Shown: positions 18,055-28,108, counted from the stretch's first letter. The stretch: 64,000 bases of DNA from Endobugula sp047636495 (GCA_047636495.1 JBLILH010000014.1:1-64000); one strand, 5' to 3'. Notes: generated by a model from the letters alone, not told the origin. Made by a program: numbers and translations.

Positions 18055-19740
18055 ATGAATATTATTGAAGACGAGTTGATGACGACCATCAGTGAAGCGT
18101 CGACACATTTAGAGACTTTTATTAATGAAAGAGATAATCACAAGGTATTAGAAGACTGTATAAGCTCACTACAACAAATTCGTGGTAGTTTAGACCTTAT
18201 TCAATTACATGGTGCTTGTGAGCTAGCAGGAGAAATTTTGTCTACGGCAATGGCTATTAACATCGATAAAAACATCGCTCTAGATGAAAAGTTATCGGCG
18301 CTAACTAAAGGCTTCTTTATTCTCAGCTGTTATTTTGAATATACACAACAACATCAATCAGGTATGCCAGTATTACTTGTGCCCTATATTAACGACCTTC
18401 GTCTTGTCAATAGACAAGCAGTTATGCCCGAGTCGTACTTTGAGACCTCAGTATCAGAGTATCGCTGCCCTCCTTCAGTTATTGACTCAGTACCCGACAG
18501 TAGCGAAGATATCCACGTTATGTTGCGTCGTTTTCGGCATATGTATCAGTTAGGTTTACTGGGCGTTATTAAAGAACAGAATGTGGCTCATGCATTGACT
18601 CTCATGCAACGTGCTTGTAATAAAATTTATCGTTTTGCTAAAGGCTGTGAAAGCGAAACACTTTGGTGGCTGGTGTCAAATGCTCTACAGGCGTTTACTG
18701 ATGCCAATATAGCGCCTAGTGTTGCACGCAAACGCCTCCTTTCACATATTGACAAACAGCTGCGACTACTAGAAAAACAAGGTGAGAGTGCTTTTGATCA
18801 AAAACCTCCCGAATCGCTGCTAATCGAGCTAGCGTACTATGTTGCTCTGGCTGCAGATTGTAGTGATGGTTATGCAAAAATTAAACAGCTTTACGGTTTT
18901 ACGACACTTATCTATACAGAGCAAACACTCCAGCAAGAAACGGCAGCCCTTACAGGACCTAACGCTAGTACTGTTGAGTCGGTTGCGGAAGTATTGCGCG
19001 TCGAATTAAATGTTGCGAAAGAAAATATGGAGAAATCGCAAACAACAGGCTATGCCGTAGAAGACGGTTATACCGACACTATCTCTCGTATGCAACGAGT
19101 CAAAGATATTCTACATGTTGTGGGGTTAACATCCGCAGCCAATGTTATACGCGGTTCTTTAACAATATTGGCAAGTGCTGATGAAGCTAAACAGCGCTTA
19201 GATGATGAAGGTAGTATAAAGGTAGTCGATGCCTTTCTGTATGTTGAAAGTGTATTGAGTAGCTTAGCAAAACGAAATTTTTCTGGTGAACAACTCAATG
19301 AAATGAATCAGCTTAATCAGAACGAGATGATTTCATCGAACAACTTGATCGACGCACAGCTTGTTGTAATGGAGGAAGCTGAGAGAGGCATTACTCAAAT
19401 TAAGCAATCACTGACGGCCTTTACTGATTCTGAGTATGATACAGCGCATATTGGCAACTTTTCTGAGCAGTTACAAGAGATAAGAGGCGGTATGACCGTG
19501 CTTGGTTTGCCACGTGCTGCCGCTATTGTTGCTGCGTGTCACGAATTTATTGAAAAGACTTTGATGTCGACAGATGAGCATGCAGCTCTAGAATACATGC
19601 TGGAAACATTTGCTGACGCCCTTATTTGTCTAGAATATTATCTTGGCTGCATGAAGGTGGACAAGCAAGTATCTGCAGATAATTTGGTGATAGCAGAAGA
19701 GAGTTTGGCTGCTCTAGGGTATCCTGTCAAAGTATCATAG
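18055..19740 (+). CDS. fimL: FimL-like protein related to the ChpA N-terminus
   Basis: The protein resembles Pseudomonas FimL, which is homologous to the N-terminal part of the chemosensory kinase ChpA and regulates type IV pilus assembly and cAMP signalling. The match I recognise is the N-terminal helical stretch ELMTTISEASTHLETFINER followed by LQQIRGSLDLIQLHGACELA. This is an HPt-like fold whose phosphoacceptor histidine is not in a canonical motif. A second HPt-like unit (LQEIRGGMTVLGLPRAAAI) is near the C-terminus. I chose ATG 18055 (561 residues, close to FimL at about 557) over an upstream TTG at 17962. The symbol is an inference from recalled similarity. Confidence 0.6.
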   Translation: MNIIEDELMTTISEASTHLETFINERDNHKVLEDCISSLQQIRGSLDLIQLHGACELAGEILSTAMAINIDKNIALDEKLSALTKGFFILSCYFEYTQQHQSGMPVLLVPYINDLRLVNRQAVMPESYFETSVSEYRCPPSVIDSVPDSSEDIHVMLRRFRHMYQLGLLGVIKEQNVAHALTLMQRACNKIYRFAKGCESETLWWLVSNALQAFTDANIAPSVARKRLLSHIDKQLRLLEKQGESAFDQKPPESLLIELAYYVALAADCSDGYAKIKQLYGFTTLIYTEQTLQQETAALTGPNASTVESVAEVLRVELNVAKENMEKSQTTGYAVEDGYTDTISRMQRVKDILHVVGLTSAANVIRGSLTILASADEAKQRLDDEGSIKVVDAFLYVESVLSSLAKRNFSGEQLNEMNQLNQNEMISSNNLIDAQLVVMEEAERGITQIKQSLTAFTDSEYDTAHIGNFSEQLQEIRGGMTVLGLPRAAAIVAACHEFIEKTLMSTDEHAALEYMLETFADALICLEYYLGCMKVDKQVSADNLVIAEESLAALGYPVKVS

Positions 19741-19900
19741 ACCGATTTACTTCACACAATTACCTTCAGCCTGAATATACCCCGTGCTGCATTGGATTTT
19801 TTCACTCTTTTTCTCACCATACATGTCACTATGCATTACCCCAGTAAGCGATAAATAGTGGCACGGAAAAAATATTATTAATCACTACTAAGGAGTTATC

Positions 19901-20977
19901 TTGGAATTTTTATATGAGTACGGTTTGTTTTTCGCAAAAGCAGTGACCTTCGTCATTGCCATCGCTATTATTATTGCATTGATACTGAGTGCCGGCCACA
20001 AAACCCACCGTGAGTCGAGTGGTAGTATCGATATTATTAAGATTAATGACCGCTATGACGAGATGAGAGACCAAATAAAGTCCGTTGTATACACCTCGGA
20101 AAAGCTTAAAGAAGAAGCGAAAGCGAATAAAAAACAACAAAAGTTAGACAAGAAACAAGATAAAAAACAAAAACGTTTGAAAGATAAAAGTAACGATGAT
20201 GTTCAATCTACTGACGATGATAAAAAACGTGTTTATATCGTCGATTTCGACGGTGATATTAAAGCCTCTGCAGTAGATAGTTTGCGTGAAGAAATTACGG
20301 CTATCTTAAGTATTGCTAAAATAACCGATGAAGTTGTCGTCAGACTAGAGAGTGCGGGAGGAATGGTACATAGCTACGGTCTTGCATCTAGCCAGCTGGC
20401 TAGAATCAAAGAGAGCAATATACCTCTTACAGTCTGTGTCGATAAAGTAGCCGCTAGTGGCGGCTATATGATGGCTTGTGTGGCAAATACCATTTGTGCA
20501 GCGCCTTTTGCCATCATTGGTTCTATTGGTGTGGTTGCACAACTGCCTAACTTTCATCGATTGTTAAAGAAAAACGATGTTGATTTTGAGCTGTTTACCG
20601 CTGGTGAGTACAAGCGTACCGTCACTATGTTCGGTGAAAACACCGATAAGGGCCGAGAAAAGTTTACTGATGATTTAGAAACGACTCATGACTTATTTAA
20701 AGACTTTGTTCGTGACCAACGCCCAATCGTGAATGTTGATGAAGTCGCTACCGGTGAAATTTGGTTTGGTTCACAAGCAAAAAAACAGCTGTTGGTAGAC
20801 CAGCTCACCACCAGTGATGATTACATTGTTTCTCAGGTAGCATCTGCTGATATATTTCATGTGATGTTTGCTACAAAGAAAAGTATGGCGGAGCGCTTCG
20901 GCGTTAATGTCCAGCTCGCCATTGAAAGTTCCGTCAGCCGACTTTTCTCTCAATTAAATATGTCACGTTTTATGTGA
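19901..20977 (+). CDS. sohB: inner-membrane serine protease SohB (S49 family)
   Basis: This 358-residue SppA/SohB-type peptidase is predicted to be anchored by an N-terminal helix with its active site outside the cytoplasm. The N-terminus (EFLYEYGLFFAKAVTFVIA) parallels E. coli SohB, and a very Lys-rich linker lies at about residues 68-105. The likely catalytic Ser is S186 in AASGGYMMACVA, and the general-base Lys is K238 in GEYKRT. The start is TTG with AGGAG ten bases upstream. A strong hairpin lies just after the stop. Confidence 0.95.
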   Translation: MEFLYEYGLFFAKAVTFVIAIAIIIALILSAGHKTHRESSGSIDIIKINDRYDEMRDQIKSVVYTSEKLKEEAKANKKQQKLDKKQDKKQKRLKDKSNDDVQSTDDDKKRVYIVDFDGDIKASAVDSLREEITAILSIAKITDEVVVRLESAGGMVHSYGLASSQLARIKESNIPLTVCVDKVAASGGYMMACVANTICAAPFAIIGSIGVVAQLPNFHRLLKKNDVDFELFTAGEYKRTVTMFGENTDKGREKFTDDLETTHDLFKDFVRDQRPIVNVDEVATGEIWFGSQAKKQLLVDQLTTSDDYIVSQVASADIFHVMFATKKSMAERFGVNVQLAIESSVSRLFSQLNMSRFM

Positions 20978-20990
20978 TGTAGTTTTTTTC

Positions 20991-21034
20991 AGGTAAGCTT
21001 TTATTGTGACCCACATCACATTAAAAGCTTACCT
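20991..21034. terminator. hairpin after sohB enclosing a CRP-like palindrome
   Basis: A 13-bp perfect stem AGGTAAGCTTTTA / TAAAAGCTTACCT lies 14 bases after the sohB stop. The loop contains TGTGACCCACATCACA at 21005-21020, which fits the CRP/Vfr pattern TGTGA-N6-TCACA. The stem has no clear T-tract, so termination is likely but not certain. The nested palindrome may be coincidence or a second stem. Confidence 0.6.
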
Positions 21035-21905
21035 ACTGACTCACTTACCAGGTACCCTATGCCTATCTCTAAATCCTTCAAGAAATAATGGCAAATATCG
21101 AGTTAGTATCTGCTAACAAGAATGTTATGCACATCTGTAATAAAGTAGTCATAAGTTATTTCAAAAAAGCTTTTTTTTTATCTTTTCTTTATTGACAATC
21201 GTAAGTATATGATTAATATGATTTTTTTATCAAAGGTTAAAAAATGATCAATTGCTAGGCAGCCCTATATTTACTGCCTTTAAGCACCTTCCTTAAACTT
21301 TTCCCACAAAGTTATCCACAGTAATTGTGGAAAAGCAGATTACTAAATTATTTGTCTAAAATGCCTATAAAACTTTGGTGCCAGCCTTGAGATTTCTGGT
21401 GCAAACTGCTAACAGCCGATGGTCATCGCCGGGTTGAGGGTAGTACATAACAGAGGATATAAAGATTAAAAAAAAATAGACGTCAGGGCAGGTGTCTGGC
21501 CAAGACCATTTGGGAAAATAGTGAAGGCATGAACTAACTAAATCGACATTAACTAGGGTGCAAACCACGTAGCCTGCAAGTTTTCTTGAGATCTAATTGT
21601 TGTAAAAGGTATCGTCTTAAGCACATGGTAAAATAGTTTGAACCATATCGTTTTAACGGTCATTTCGAAGTGTTCAGGTAAGTGCTCTGGTCTATAAACC
21701 AATCATCAGCAAATCCATCAATAAAGAATGCAAGTAAGATTCTTAATATTTGTACTAAAAAGGGTGTATCGATGGCTTAATAACAGAGCATGTAAGCCAC
21801 CTTCCGGGTCGTTATTTAAATTGATCAATTGGATTATTTTAAATAATAGCTCTTCAGCGTCACCATGACGTCAATGAGTTATTCATTAAGTTTCTTGCTG
21901 GGAGA
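21035..21905. other. gene-poor interval with one DnaA-box word
   Basis: About 870 bases without a convincing gene. The stretch 21160-21260 is very AT-rich and is followed at 21312-21320 by TTATCCACA, a perfect DnaA box. Two weaker look-alikes flank it (TTTTCCCACA before, TGTGGAAAA after). No dnaA, dnaN or mnmG gene is near, so I do not call an origin. Open frames in this interval lack ribosome binding sites and protein-like composition. Confidence 0.35.
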
Positions 21906-22253
21906 CTATTCAAGTGATTGCGCAACCTCTTGCGATATCAGTTGTATCGTACTCGTAATTACATTGTCTAACGCCTCGAAAGTGGTATTTCTCATAATAT
22001 AGTGGTCCAGACTTTTTCTAAAGATTGTCAGTCTTTTAGACATTAACTTAAACTCATAGCTTATGGGCTCATACGTTAAGTCGTGGTCTTGAATACTGAG
22101 CTTATTAATCTCAAGTAATTCTTTTGATACCGTGCTGAAGCAGTCATATGTGGCATCTTTTGTGGCTATCGAACTGGCTTCCCAGTACGCTTTATCCAAG
22201 GTATTTGCAAGCTCATCTAAAATAGGGATGGCGTGTGCAATAGTGTAAGGCAT
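21906..22253 (-). CDS. hypothetical helical protein
   Basis: This 115-residue protein has no signal peptide or membrane helix; composition is mixed and suggests an all-helical fold. I do not recognise a family. It is preceded by GCGGAG five bases before the ATG and has its own promoter space shared with the divergent DUF2788 gene. A CRP-like site lies in that shared region. It is likely a real gene of unknown role. Confidence 0.55.
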   Translation of the reverse strand: MPYTIAHAIPILDELANTLDKAYWEASSIATKDATYDCFSTVSKELLEINKLSIQDHDLTYEPISYEFKLMSKRLTIFRKSLDHYIMRNTTFEALDNVITSTIQLISQEVAQSLE

Positions 22254-22365
22254 AATATATCTCCGCTGGTGTTGATGACTCTTATAACTTCATTGAGTAT
22301 AGACAAGTTTTTGAACCTTGATACATTGAAATTAAATAGTCTATAAACTCAATTTCGCTAAAGAA

Positions 22366-22385
22366 TTTGTGATGTAAATCACGTA
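22366..22385. promoter_or_regulatory. CRP/Vfr-type binding site
   Basis: TGTGATGTAAATCACG (22368-22383) fits TGTGA-N6-TCACA with one mismatch. It lies between two divergent genes, 60 bases upstream of the DUF2788 start and about 115 bases upstream of the minus-strand hypothetical gene. It is a plausible cAMP-receptor-protein or Fnr-family operator. Two Crp/Fnr-family genes lie elsewhere in the window, but no link is shown. Confidence 0.5.
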
Positions 22386-22444
22386 AAATAGTCTCTAAAT
22401 AAATGACCTATATTGGCGGCCAGACACTCACTGCTAGGAAAAAT

Positions 22445-22639
22445 ATGACTGTAGAACAATTTGAGTTTTATACCTTGATAATTTGTGTAGGGGGTTTGAT
22501 CCTGTTTATGACGTTTATTATGTGGGATTTGGCGAAGAAATCTAAGGCTGGTCGCTTCGGCACGTTTATTCTATTTGCAGCTCTAGGAGTGGGGTTATTG
22601 GGCTTTGTCGTAAAAACCGTGCTGGTTGAGTTGATTTAA
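22445..22639 (+). CDS. DUF2788 small membrane protein
   Basis: I place the start at ATG 22445, giving 64 residues (MTVEQFEFYTL) with two membrane helices. The conserved core FIMWDLAKKSKAGRFGT between the helices is what I recall for DUF2788 of Pseudomonas and relatives. The function is unknown. An upstream ATG at 22403 would add 14 residues with no family counterpart. The gene stands just upstream of the degenerate hybrid kinase but is separated by 80 bases. Confidence 0.75.
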   Translation: MTVEQFEFYTLIICVGGLILFMTFIMWDLAKKSKAGRFGTFILFAALGVGLLGFVVKTVLVELI

Positions 22640-22719
22640 CCTGTTATCACTCACACTTGATGCATTAGCTACCTATAATGCAACCAACAGCTAATTTTTT
22701 TTCATTTGGTTTTTAATAT

Positions 22720-24951
22720 ATGTTTACGGCCACTTCAAAAGTCCACCTGCAACGCAATGTTATGCGTGAAACCGATATGCGCTTGGTCGCATATAGCCAG
22801 AAAGGCATCTTTCTAAGTGTACTTGCTTTCGGTCTCACCGTATGGGTAGGTGACCATCACATACACAATCCTACCGTCACTGCGATTTTATCAATAGGCC
22901 TCGTTACGATCACGCTTGTTCGCGGCTACTTTCTATTTCGTTTCGAATCTATCTATCCGAAAGGCCCCGGTAAATGGCGTAATATCTTCTTTTTTCTGAC
23001 CTTTATCGGTTCTGCATGGTGGGGTACATTAGTGGCGACCATGACCTGGGTTGGTGGTCTAAATAACGAAATCCCTATTCTTTGGCTTTATACCGTGGGG
23101 TTTTTTGCCGGCAGTTTGTACGTTATTGGCCCGTTTAAGGAGTTTCTACGGATCTATATGGCCGTTGCGTTTGTTCCATGTTCTGTAACCGCTTTTTTAC
23201 TCTTTGACCCAGTTTCCGCGTTATATGGCGTTATCATGATGATGTTGTACGTTTTGCTCTATCGTCAGGGAGAGGTGATAGGCGATAACTATTGGGATAA
23301 GTTACAGGCCACTTACGATTTATTAAAAAAAACCAAGACACTAGAGGCTGAGAAAATATCAACGCAAAGCACCCTTAATGAAAGCGACGTCATCTTTTCC
23401 AAAATTACTCGCGAACTCACCGCCTCGATGCAAGAAATCTCCAGTGGTCTTACTTTACTCAAAGAAGCTGATTTGCCGATTGATAGTGCAAGATTATTGA
23501 TGCTCACCGAACAAAAAAACCAACAGCAGCGCACGCTACTAAAAAATATTTCGGAGATGAAGAACATAACACAAAAGAATGTATTGTTAGATACAGACGT
23601 TATTAATCTTCGTTATCATTTGGAAAGGTCTCTCTCTAACATTAGTAGTATGGCTCATCAAAAGGGAATAGAGCTATTTCCATTTTTTTCTGCAGGTTTT
23701 CCACTCAAGGTACGAGGCGATGGCGAAAGAGTGCAGCAACTAGTCAGTAATCTGATTAGCAGCGCCTGTCAGTATTGTGATGGGGGGAATTTAACCATCG
23801 ATTTTACCTACCAGCAAGAAGCTGACACGGGAATTTTTAGAGTCTCTATCACCAACAATCATGCCGACAAAGACGCGTTACCCTTAGATGTACTTCAGCG
23901 GCTTTTTTCTCCTCGTGATGCCCAAGATGCACATATTGGTTTAAGTTTGGCCGTGGTCAAAGGTTTGGCCTCTTGTATGGGCGGCTTTGCTAATGTGCAT
24001 TACAAGAAAAGTGGAGCATTGGTTTTTTGGGCTTCCGCAAAATTACCGGTTATATCGATGGAGACGGTAGAAAAACAGACGCTAGTCGCCGCATTATCAG
24101 ACAAGCGAGTATTGTTTTATCAGCCTCCAGAAGCGCTTGCCGATGTGCTCTCTGCCACACTTCATCACTGGGGGCTAAATGTCGATTTAGTCGATGATGA
24201 GCAATCTGCACTGTCGATGTTGCATACTGCTTCATCGGCCAATGGTTACGATTTGATTATTATTTATGTCCCGTTAGATGATCATGATTCGACTCGATTT
24301 TCTGAAGATTTGTGCCAACAATCGGTTACGTCAGAGACGCCACAGATTTTGTTGATTAGTCAATTACAAAGTAAGACTGAATTGGTACAAAAACATTTAC
24401 ATAAACACAGCCAAATACAGACAGTTTATAAACCTATAGAACACCGCTATTTGCAAAAAAAAATTAAGTCACTACTGATTGAAAGCCGCTCTACAGTACC
24501 GAGAAAACAAGTAAAGCATGATGTTTTATCGAGTAAAACAATTTTATTGTTTCAAAAAGAAGAAATTGACATAGCCATCATCCAAAAACTGTTAGGAAAA
24601 ATTGGGTGCATCGTATCGGTTGCCGCATCGCCAGATGATTGTTTAGAAAAGCTATCACAACATACATATCATGGCTTTATTTGCGAGAGCCACCTTACCG
24701 ATATTAATTTAACGTCTTTTGTCAATAACGCGAGGATGGCTTGTGAAGCGATTAGAAAACACGAATACACTATGCCCATTATCGGCTTTACCAATCACCA
24801 GTTAGAAGGGGAAGAGTCACAGTGTTTGGCTTCTGGTATGGATTGTTATTTGAACTCACCCATAGATATAGAAGATTTACGAGCGGTACTTAAACGCTTT
24901 ATAGGCCGCGCTGCGTACATAGCCAACATTGATCCTTCTGCGATTTCTTAA
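22720..24951 (+). CDS. degenerate hybrid histidine kinase
   Basis: This 743-residue protein has the layout of a hybrid sensor kinase. About five to six membrane helices occupy residues 25-180, followed by a coiled helix, a dimerisation region at about 215-290, a HATPase-like domain at about 300-445 and two receiver-like domains at about 460-585 and 605-735. Several key features appear missing. The region where SHELRTPL would sit reads FSKITRELTASMQE with no histidine. The first ATP-lid Asp box is not recognisable. The phosphoacceptor Asp positions of the receivers read Tyr516 (LIIIYVPL) and Glu656 (FICESHL). The N-box (LVSNLISSACQ) and a GLSLAVVKGLASCMGG segment remain. It probably signals by binding rather than phosphotransfer. 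Confidence 0.7.
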   Translation: MFTATSKVHLQRNVMRETDMRLVAYSQKGIFLSVLAFGLTVWVGDHHIHNPTVTAILSIGLVTITLVRGYFLFRFESIYPKGPGKWRNIFFFLTFIGSAWWGTLVATMTWVGGLNNEIPILWLYTVGFFAGSLYVIGPFKEFLRIYMAVAFVPCSVTAFLLFDPVSALYGVIMMMLYVLLYRQGEVIGDNYWDKLQATYDLLKKTKTLEAEKISTQSTLNESDVIFSKITRELTASMQEISSGLTLLKEADLPIDSARLLMLTEQKNQQQRTLLKNISEMKNITQKNVLLDTDVINLRYHLERSLSNISSMAHQKGIELFPFFSAGFPLKVRGDGERVQQLVSNLISSACQYCDGGNLTIDFTYQQEADTGIFRVSITNNHADKDALPLDVLQRLFSPRDAQDAHIGLSLAVVKGLASCMGGFANVHYKKSGALVFWASAKLPVISMETVEKQTLVAALSDKRVLFYQPPEALADVLSATLHHWGLNVDLVDDEQSALSMLHTASSANGYDLIIIYVPLDDHDSTRFSEDLCQQSVTSETPQILLISQLQSKTELVQKHLHKHSQIQTVYKPIEHRYLQKKIKSLLIESRSTVPRKQVKHDVLSSKTILLFQKEEIDIAIIQKLLGKIGCIVSVAASPDDCLEKLSQHTYHGFICESHLTDINLTSFVNNARMACEAIRKHEYTMPIIGFTNHQLEGEESQCLASGMDCYLNSPIDIEDLRAVLKRFIGRAAYIANIDPSAIS

Positions 24952-24966
24952 CATGCCGGATTAAAT

Positions 24967-25785
24967 TTATTCTTCAAAGTAGGTCCAAATAGGGCAGTGA
25001 TCTGACGGTTTTTCCATCGCACGCACGTTGTAATCTATGCCAGCGCTCTTGACTAAAGGTAATAAAGGTTTAGTCGCAAGTATTAAGTCGATACGTAAAC
25101 CGCGCTTGGGGTCTCGCTCAAAGGCTCGGCTCCGATAATCAAACCAACTAAAGCTGTCAGGATTTTCTGGGTGCAGTAGGCGGTAAGTGTCAGTTAGGCC
25201 CCAACTATACAACGTCGCTAACCACTCCCTCTCTAACGGTAGAAAGCTACACTTGCCTGCTTTAAGCCATCGTTTACGATTATCTTCGCCAATACCAATA
25301 TCAATATCTGCCGGTGATACATTCATATCCCCCATAACAATAAGTTGATCGTTCGGCGTATGATTTTTACGTAAATAGCTATCTAGGTCTTCATAATACT
25401 TCTTTTTATTGGGGAATTTCATGGGATGATCTTGGCTTTCTCCTTGAGGGAAATAACCGTTCACTACCGTTATTTCTCCACCTAAAGGAGATTTGAAACG
25501 CCCACTGATAAAACGCTTCTGTGACTCATCATTATCACTGTCGTAACCTTTTTGCACCGATAGGAAAGGGTGCTTAGATAATAAAGCAACACCATAGTGA
25601 GTCTTTTGCCCCGTGAATTCTACGTGAAAGCCCAATTGCCTAATGGCTTCGATGGGAAAGTCTTCATCGGTGACCTTAGTCTCTTGCAAACCAATAAAAT
25701 CGGGTTGGTGTTCGTCAATGACCGCTTCTAGTTGATGAATTCGTTGGCGAATGCTGTTAACGTTAAATGATATAGCTCTGATCAT
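24967..25785 (-). CDS. xthA: exodeoxyribonuclease III
   Basis: This 272-residue enzyme cleaves DNA at abasic sites and removes 3' blocking groups in base-excision repair. Motifs of the EEP superfamily are intact: FNVNSIRQR at the start, the metal-binding Glu in LQETKVTD, GDMNVSP in the middle and SDHCPIW with the catalytic His near the C-terminus. Length is normal. It converges with the hybrid kinase gene, with 15 bases between stop codons. Confidence 0.96.
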   Translation of the reverse strand: MIRAISFNVNSIRQRIHQLEAVIDEHQPDFIGLQETKVTDEDFPIEAIRQLGFHVEFTGQKTHYGVALLSKHPFLSVQKGYDSDNDESQKRFISGRFKSPLGGEITVVNGYFPQGESQDHPMKFPNKKKYYEDLDSYLRKNHTPNDQLIVMGDMNVSPADIDIGIGEDNRKRWLKAGKCSFLPLEREWLATLYSWGLTDTYRLLHPENPDSFSWFDYRSRAFERDPKRGLRIDLILATKPLLPLVKSAGIDYNVRAMEKPSDHCPIWTYFEE

Positions 25786-25969
25786 AGTAATAATTTTTCT
25801 AAGTCGTTAATGTTTTTTAAAATAAAAAATAGCCATCAGGATACTGGCCTAGTATTGTTCTTGGCGTCTATTTTAGGGGTTAACTTAACCGATCAATCGA
25901 ATCATCACTTAAGGGTGTTGTTGTAGGGCCTATTATAGTGACTACTAATGTCAATAATCAATATAATGA

Positions 25970-28108
25970 TTAAGGGTTTACAGCTACTGTTTTAGTCTTC
26001 GTCGGTTTTGTTTGAGATTGTAATAGCTCCGTAAAATCTTTTAGAACATTGCCCGCTTCTTTTAATATGGCATCTTCTTCTGTGTCAATTTGCGTGGTGC
26101 CTGCTCTAGCGGCTCTTTCATCGCCACGCTTTTCTTCATCAATTTTAAATGCATCGTAATTACTAAAAAGAGTTAGGCCTTTGGCTTGTCTTCTTTTGTT
26201 TTCTATCGACAACGAGCGTTGTTCAATATTTTTCTTTTGTTTAATACGTGTTTTTTCATTTAAAGAAATACTGTCTCTGCCAATGACTTCATCTAATAAT
26301 GTTTTTCTTTCTTTAAGATAAATAAAGTCTGGATCATTTTCAATTCTGTTTGCATGATTGGACGTTAATGAAGGAATTACCGATTCCAAAGAAAAATAAA
26401 CCCCATGTCGAACTGGCTCCGTCTTGCTCCATGCTAGAGCAGTATCATAACTGCTTTCACCCACATCCTTAGGATTGATTAATTCTGGCATAGTAATATC
26501 AGGAACCACCCCTCGATGCTGTGTGCTCTCACCAGAAATACGGTAAAATTTAGACTCGGTAATTTTTAATTCACCCTGACTTTTAAGTGGTGAGAGTGTC
26601 TGTACTGTGCCTTTACCGAATGACTGGGACCCGACCACAATCCCGCGATTGTAATCTTGTATCGCGCCCGCAAAAATCTCTGATGCCGATGCACTTAACC
26701 GATTAATAAGCACCACTAGTGGGCCACGGTAAAGAGCATTGTTCTGTGAATAGTCGCTGGTTTTCTTCCCACCATCTTTGCCAATTTGTACTACCGGTCC
26801 TTTATCAACAAATAAATCCGTCACCGCTGTCGCTTCATATAAAGAGCCGCCACCATTATTTCGTAAATCCACTACAACGCCATCTACCCCTTCAGCGGCC
26901 AATTCACTCAATAAACGGTTGACATCTTTAGTCGTGCTACGAAAATCAGGTTCACGTTTTCGATAAGCTTCAAAATCTAAATAAAAGGTAGGTATATTAA
27001 TAATGCCGACTTTAAAAGGCTGGCCGTTTTCTTCTATATTGATAATAGCCTTTTGGGCAGCCTGATCTTCAAGATTTACTTTTTCTCGTTTAATCTCAAT
27101 GATTTTACTAGCTTGATCCGCAACATTAGATGAAGTAACTTCTAAGCGCACAATAGATTCTTTCGGGCCGCGAATTAATTCTACCACCTCATCTAAACGC
27201 CAACCTACAACACCTACCATTTCACCTTTTGTTCCCTGAGCCACCCCTAAAATACGATCAGATGCTTTTAATTGACCTTGCTTATCGGCGGGGCCTGCAT
27301 TCACAATTCTGACGACTTGAGTGTAACCGTCTTCATTTTGTAATACCGCTCCAATACCTTCTAGTGATAGCGACATGCGAATTGAAAAACTTGCTGATGC
27401 TCGAGGAGAGAAATAATTAGTATGAGGATCATAGAGTTCTGTGAAGGCGTTAATATAAATACCATAGACATCCTCTCCAGTATTTTTCTTCATCCGTACT
27501 AATTGATCACTGTAACGCTTTACCAACTTATCTCGTGACTCTGCAGCAGGCTCATCGGCCAGCTTCTGAGTAAGAAAATACGACTTAATGCGTTTGCGCC
27601 ATTGCTCATCAGACTCCTGCTGGTTGTTAGGCCACACTTGCTGTTCCGCATCGACAGTAAAGATTTCATTTGTCGAAAAATCAATAGGATAAGTGTCGCT
27701 CTCTAGTTTTTGGATCACCTGCTCTAAGCGGCTATTCATTCTCTCCGTCAAGCGCTGATAAATAGCAAACCCCGAGGTGTTTTTGCCGCTTTTTAACTCA
27801 TCGTCTAAGAGAAACTGCTTTTTTTGAAATTCATCAATATCAGACTGTAAAAAAAAAGATTTACTAGGATCTAGTTGATCAATATAATTATTTAAAAATT
27901 TAACTGATAGCGCGTCATCGACCTCAACATGCGTGAAGTGTCGTTTGTCGAGTGTTTCAAGTATCTCTAATGTTGCCTTTTGCTGGGATTTTGTACCCAT
28001 CAGCACAGCGTTATCTACAGCAGCGGCATTAACCGCCGAATTAGCGTTCGGAGCGACCAAAAGTAGGGTGGTAATAACAACAAAAAAAGGTTTAAAAATA
28101 AGGTTCAT
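25970..28108 (-). CDS. prc: tail-specific carboxy-terminal processing protease Prc
   Basis: This 712-residue periplasmic S41 protease degrades or trims proteins from the C-terminus; in other bacteria it acts on penicillin-binding protein 3 and peptidoglycan hydrolases. A signal peptide of about 24 residues is followed by an N-terminal helical domain, a PDZ domain (SLEGIGAVLQNEDGYTQVV) and the S41 core. The catalytic pair is about S474 in RLSASASE and K499 in SFGKGTVQ, spaced 25 residues as in E. coli. The long C-terminal domain is present. It appears monocistronic. Confidence 0.95.
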   Translation of the reverse strand: MNLIFKPFFVVITTLLLVAPNANSAVNAAAVDNAVLMGTKSQQKATLEILETLDKRHFTHVEVDDALSVKFLNNYIDQLDPSKSFFLQSDIDEFQKKQFLLDDELKSGKNTSGFAIYQRLTERMNSRLEQVIQKLESDTYPIDFSTNEIFTVDAEQQVWPNNQQESDEQWRKRIKSYFLTQKLADEPAAESRDKLVKRYSDQLVRMKKNTGEDVYGIYINAFTELYDPHTNYFSPRASASFSIRMSLSLEGIGAVLQNEDGYTQVVRIVNAGPADKQGQLKASDRILGVAQGTKGEMVGVVGWRLDEVVELIRGPKESIVRLEVTSSNVADQASKIIEIKREKVNLEDQAAQKAIINIEENGQPFKVGIINIPTFYLDFEAYRKREPDFRSTTKDVNRLLSELAAEGVDGVVVDLRNNGGGSLYEATAVTDLFVDKGPVVQIGKDGGKKTSDYSQNNALYRGPLVVLINRLSASASEIFAGAIQDYNRGIVVGSQSFGKGTVQTLSPLKSQGELKITESKFYRISGESTQHRGVVPDITMPELINPKDVGESSYDTALAWSKTEPVRHGVYFSLESVIPSLTSNHANRIENDPDFIYLKERKTLLDEVIGRDSISLNEKTRIKQKKNIEQRSLSIENKRRQAKGLTLFSNYDAFKIDEEKRGDERAARAGTTQIDTEEDAILKEAGNVLKDFTELLQSQTKPTKTKTVAVNP

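Noticed and set aside
21160..21330. Possible replication origin (AT-rich DNA and a perfect DnaA box)
   Set aside because: Only one exact box and two weak look-alikes are present, and none of the usual origin neighbours (dnaA, dnaN, mnmG, rpmH) are near.
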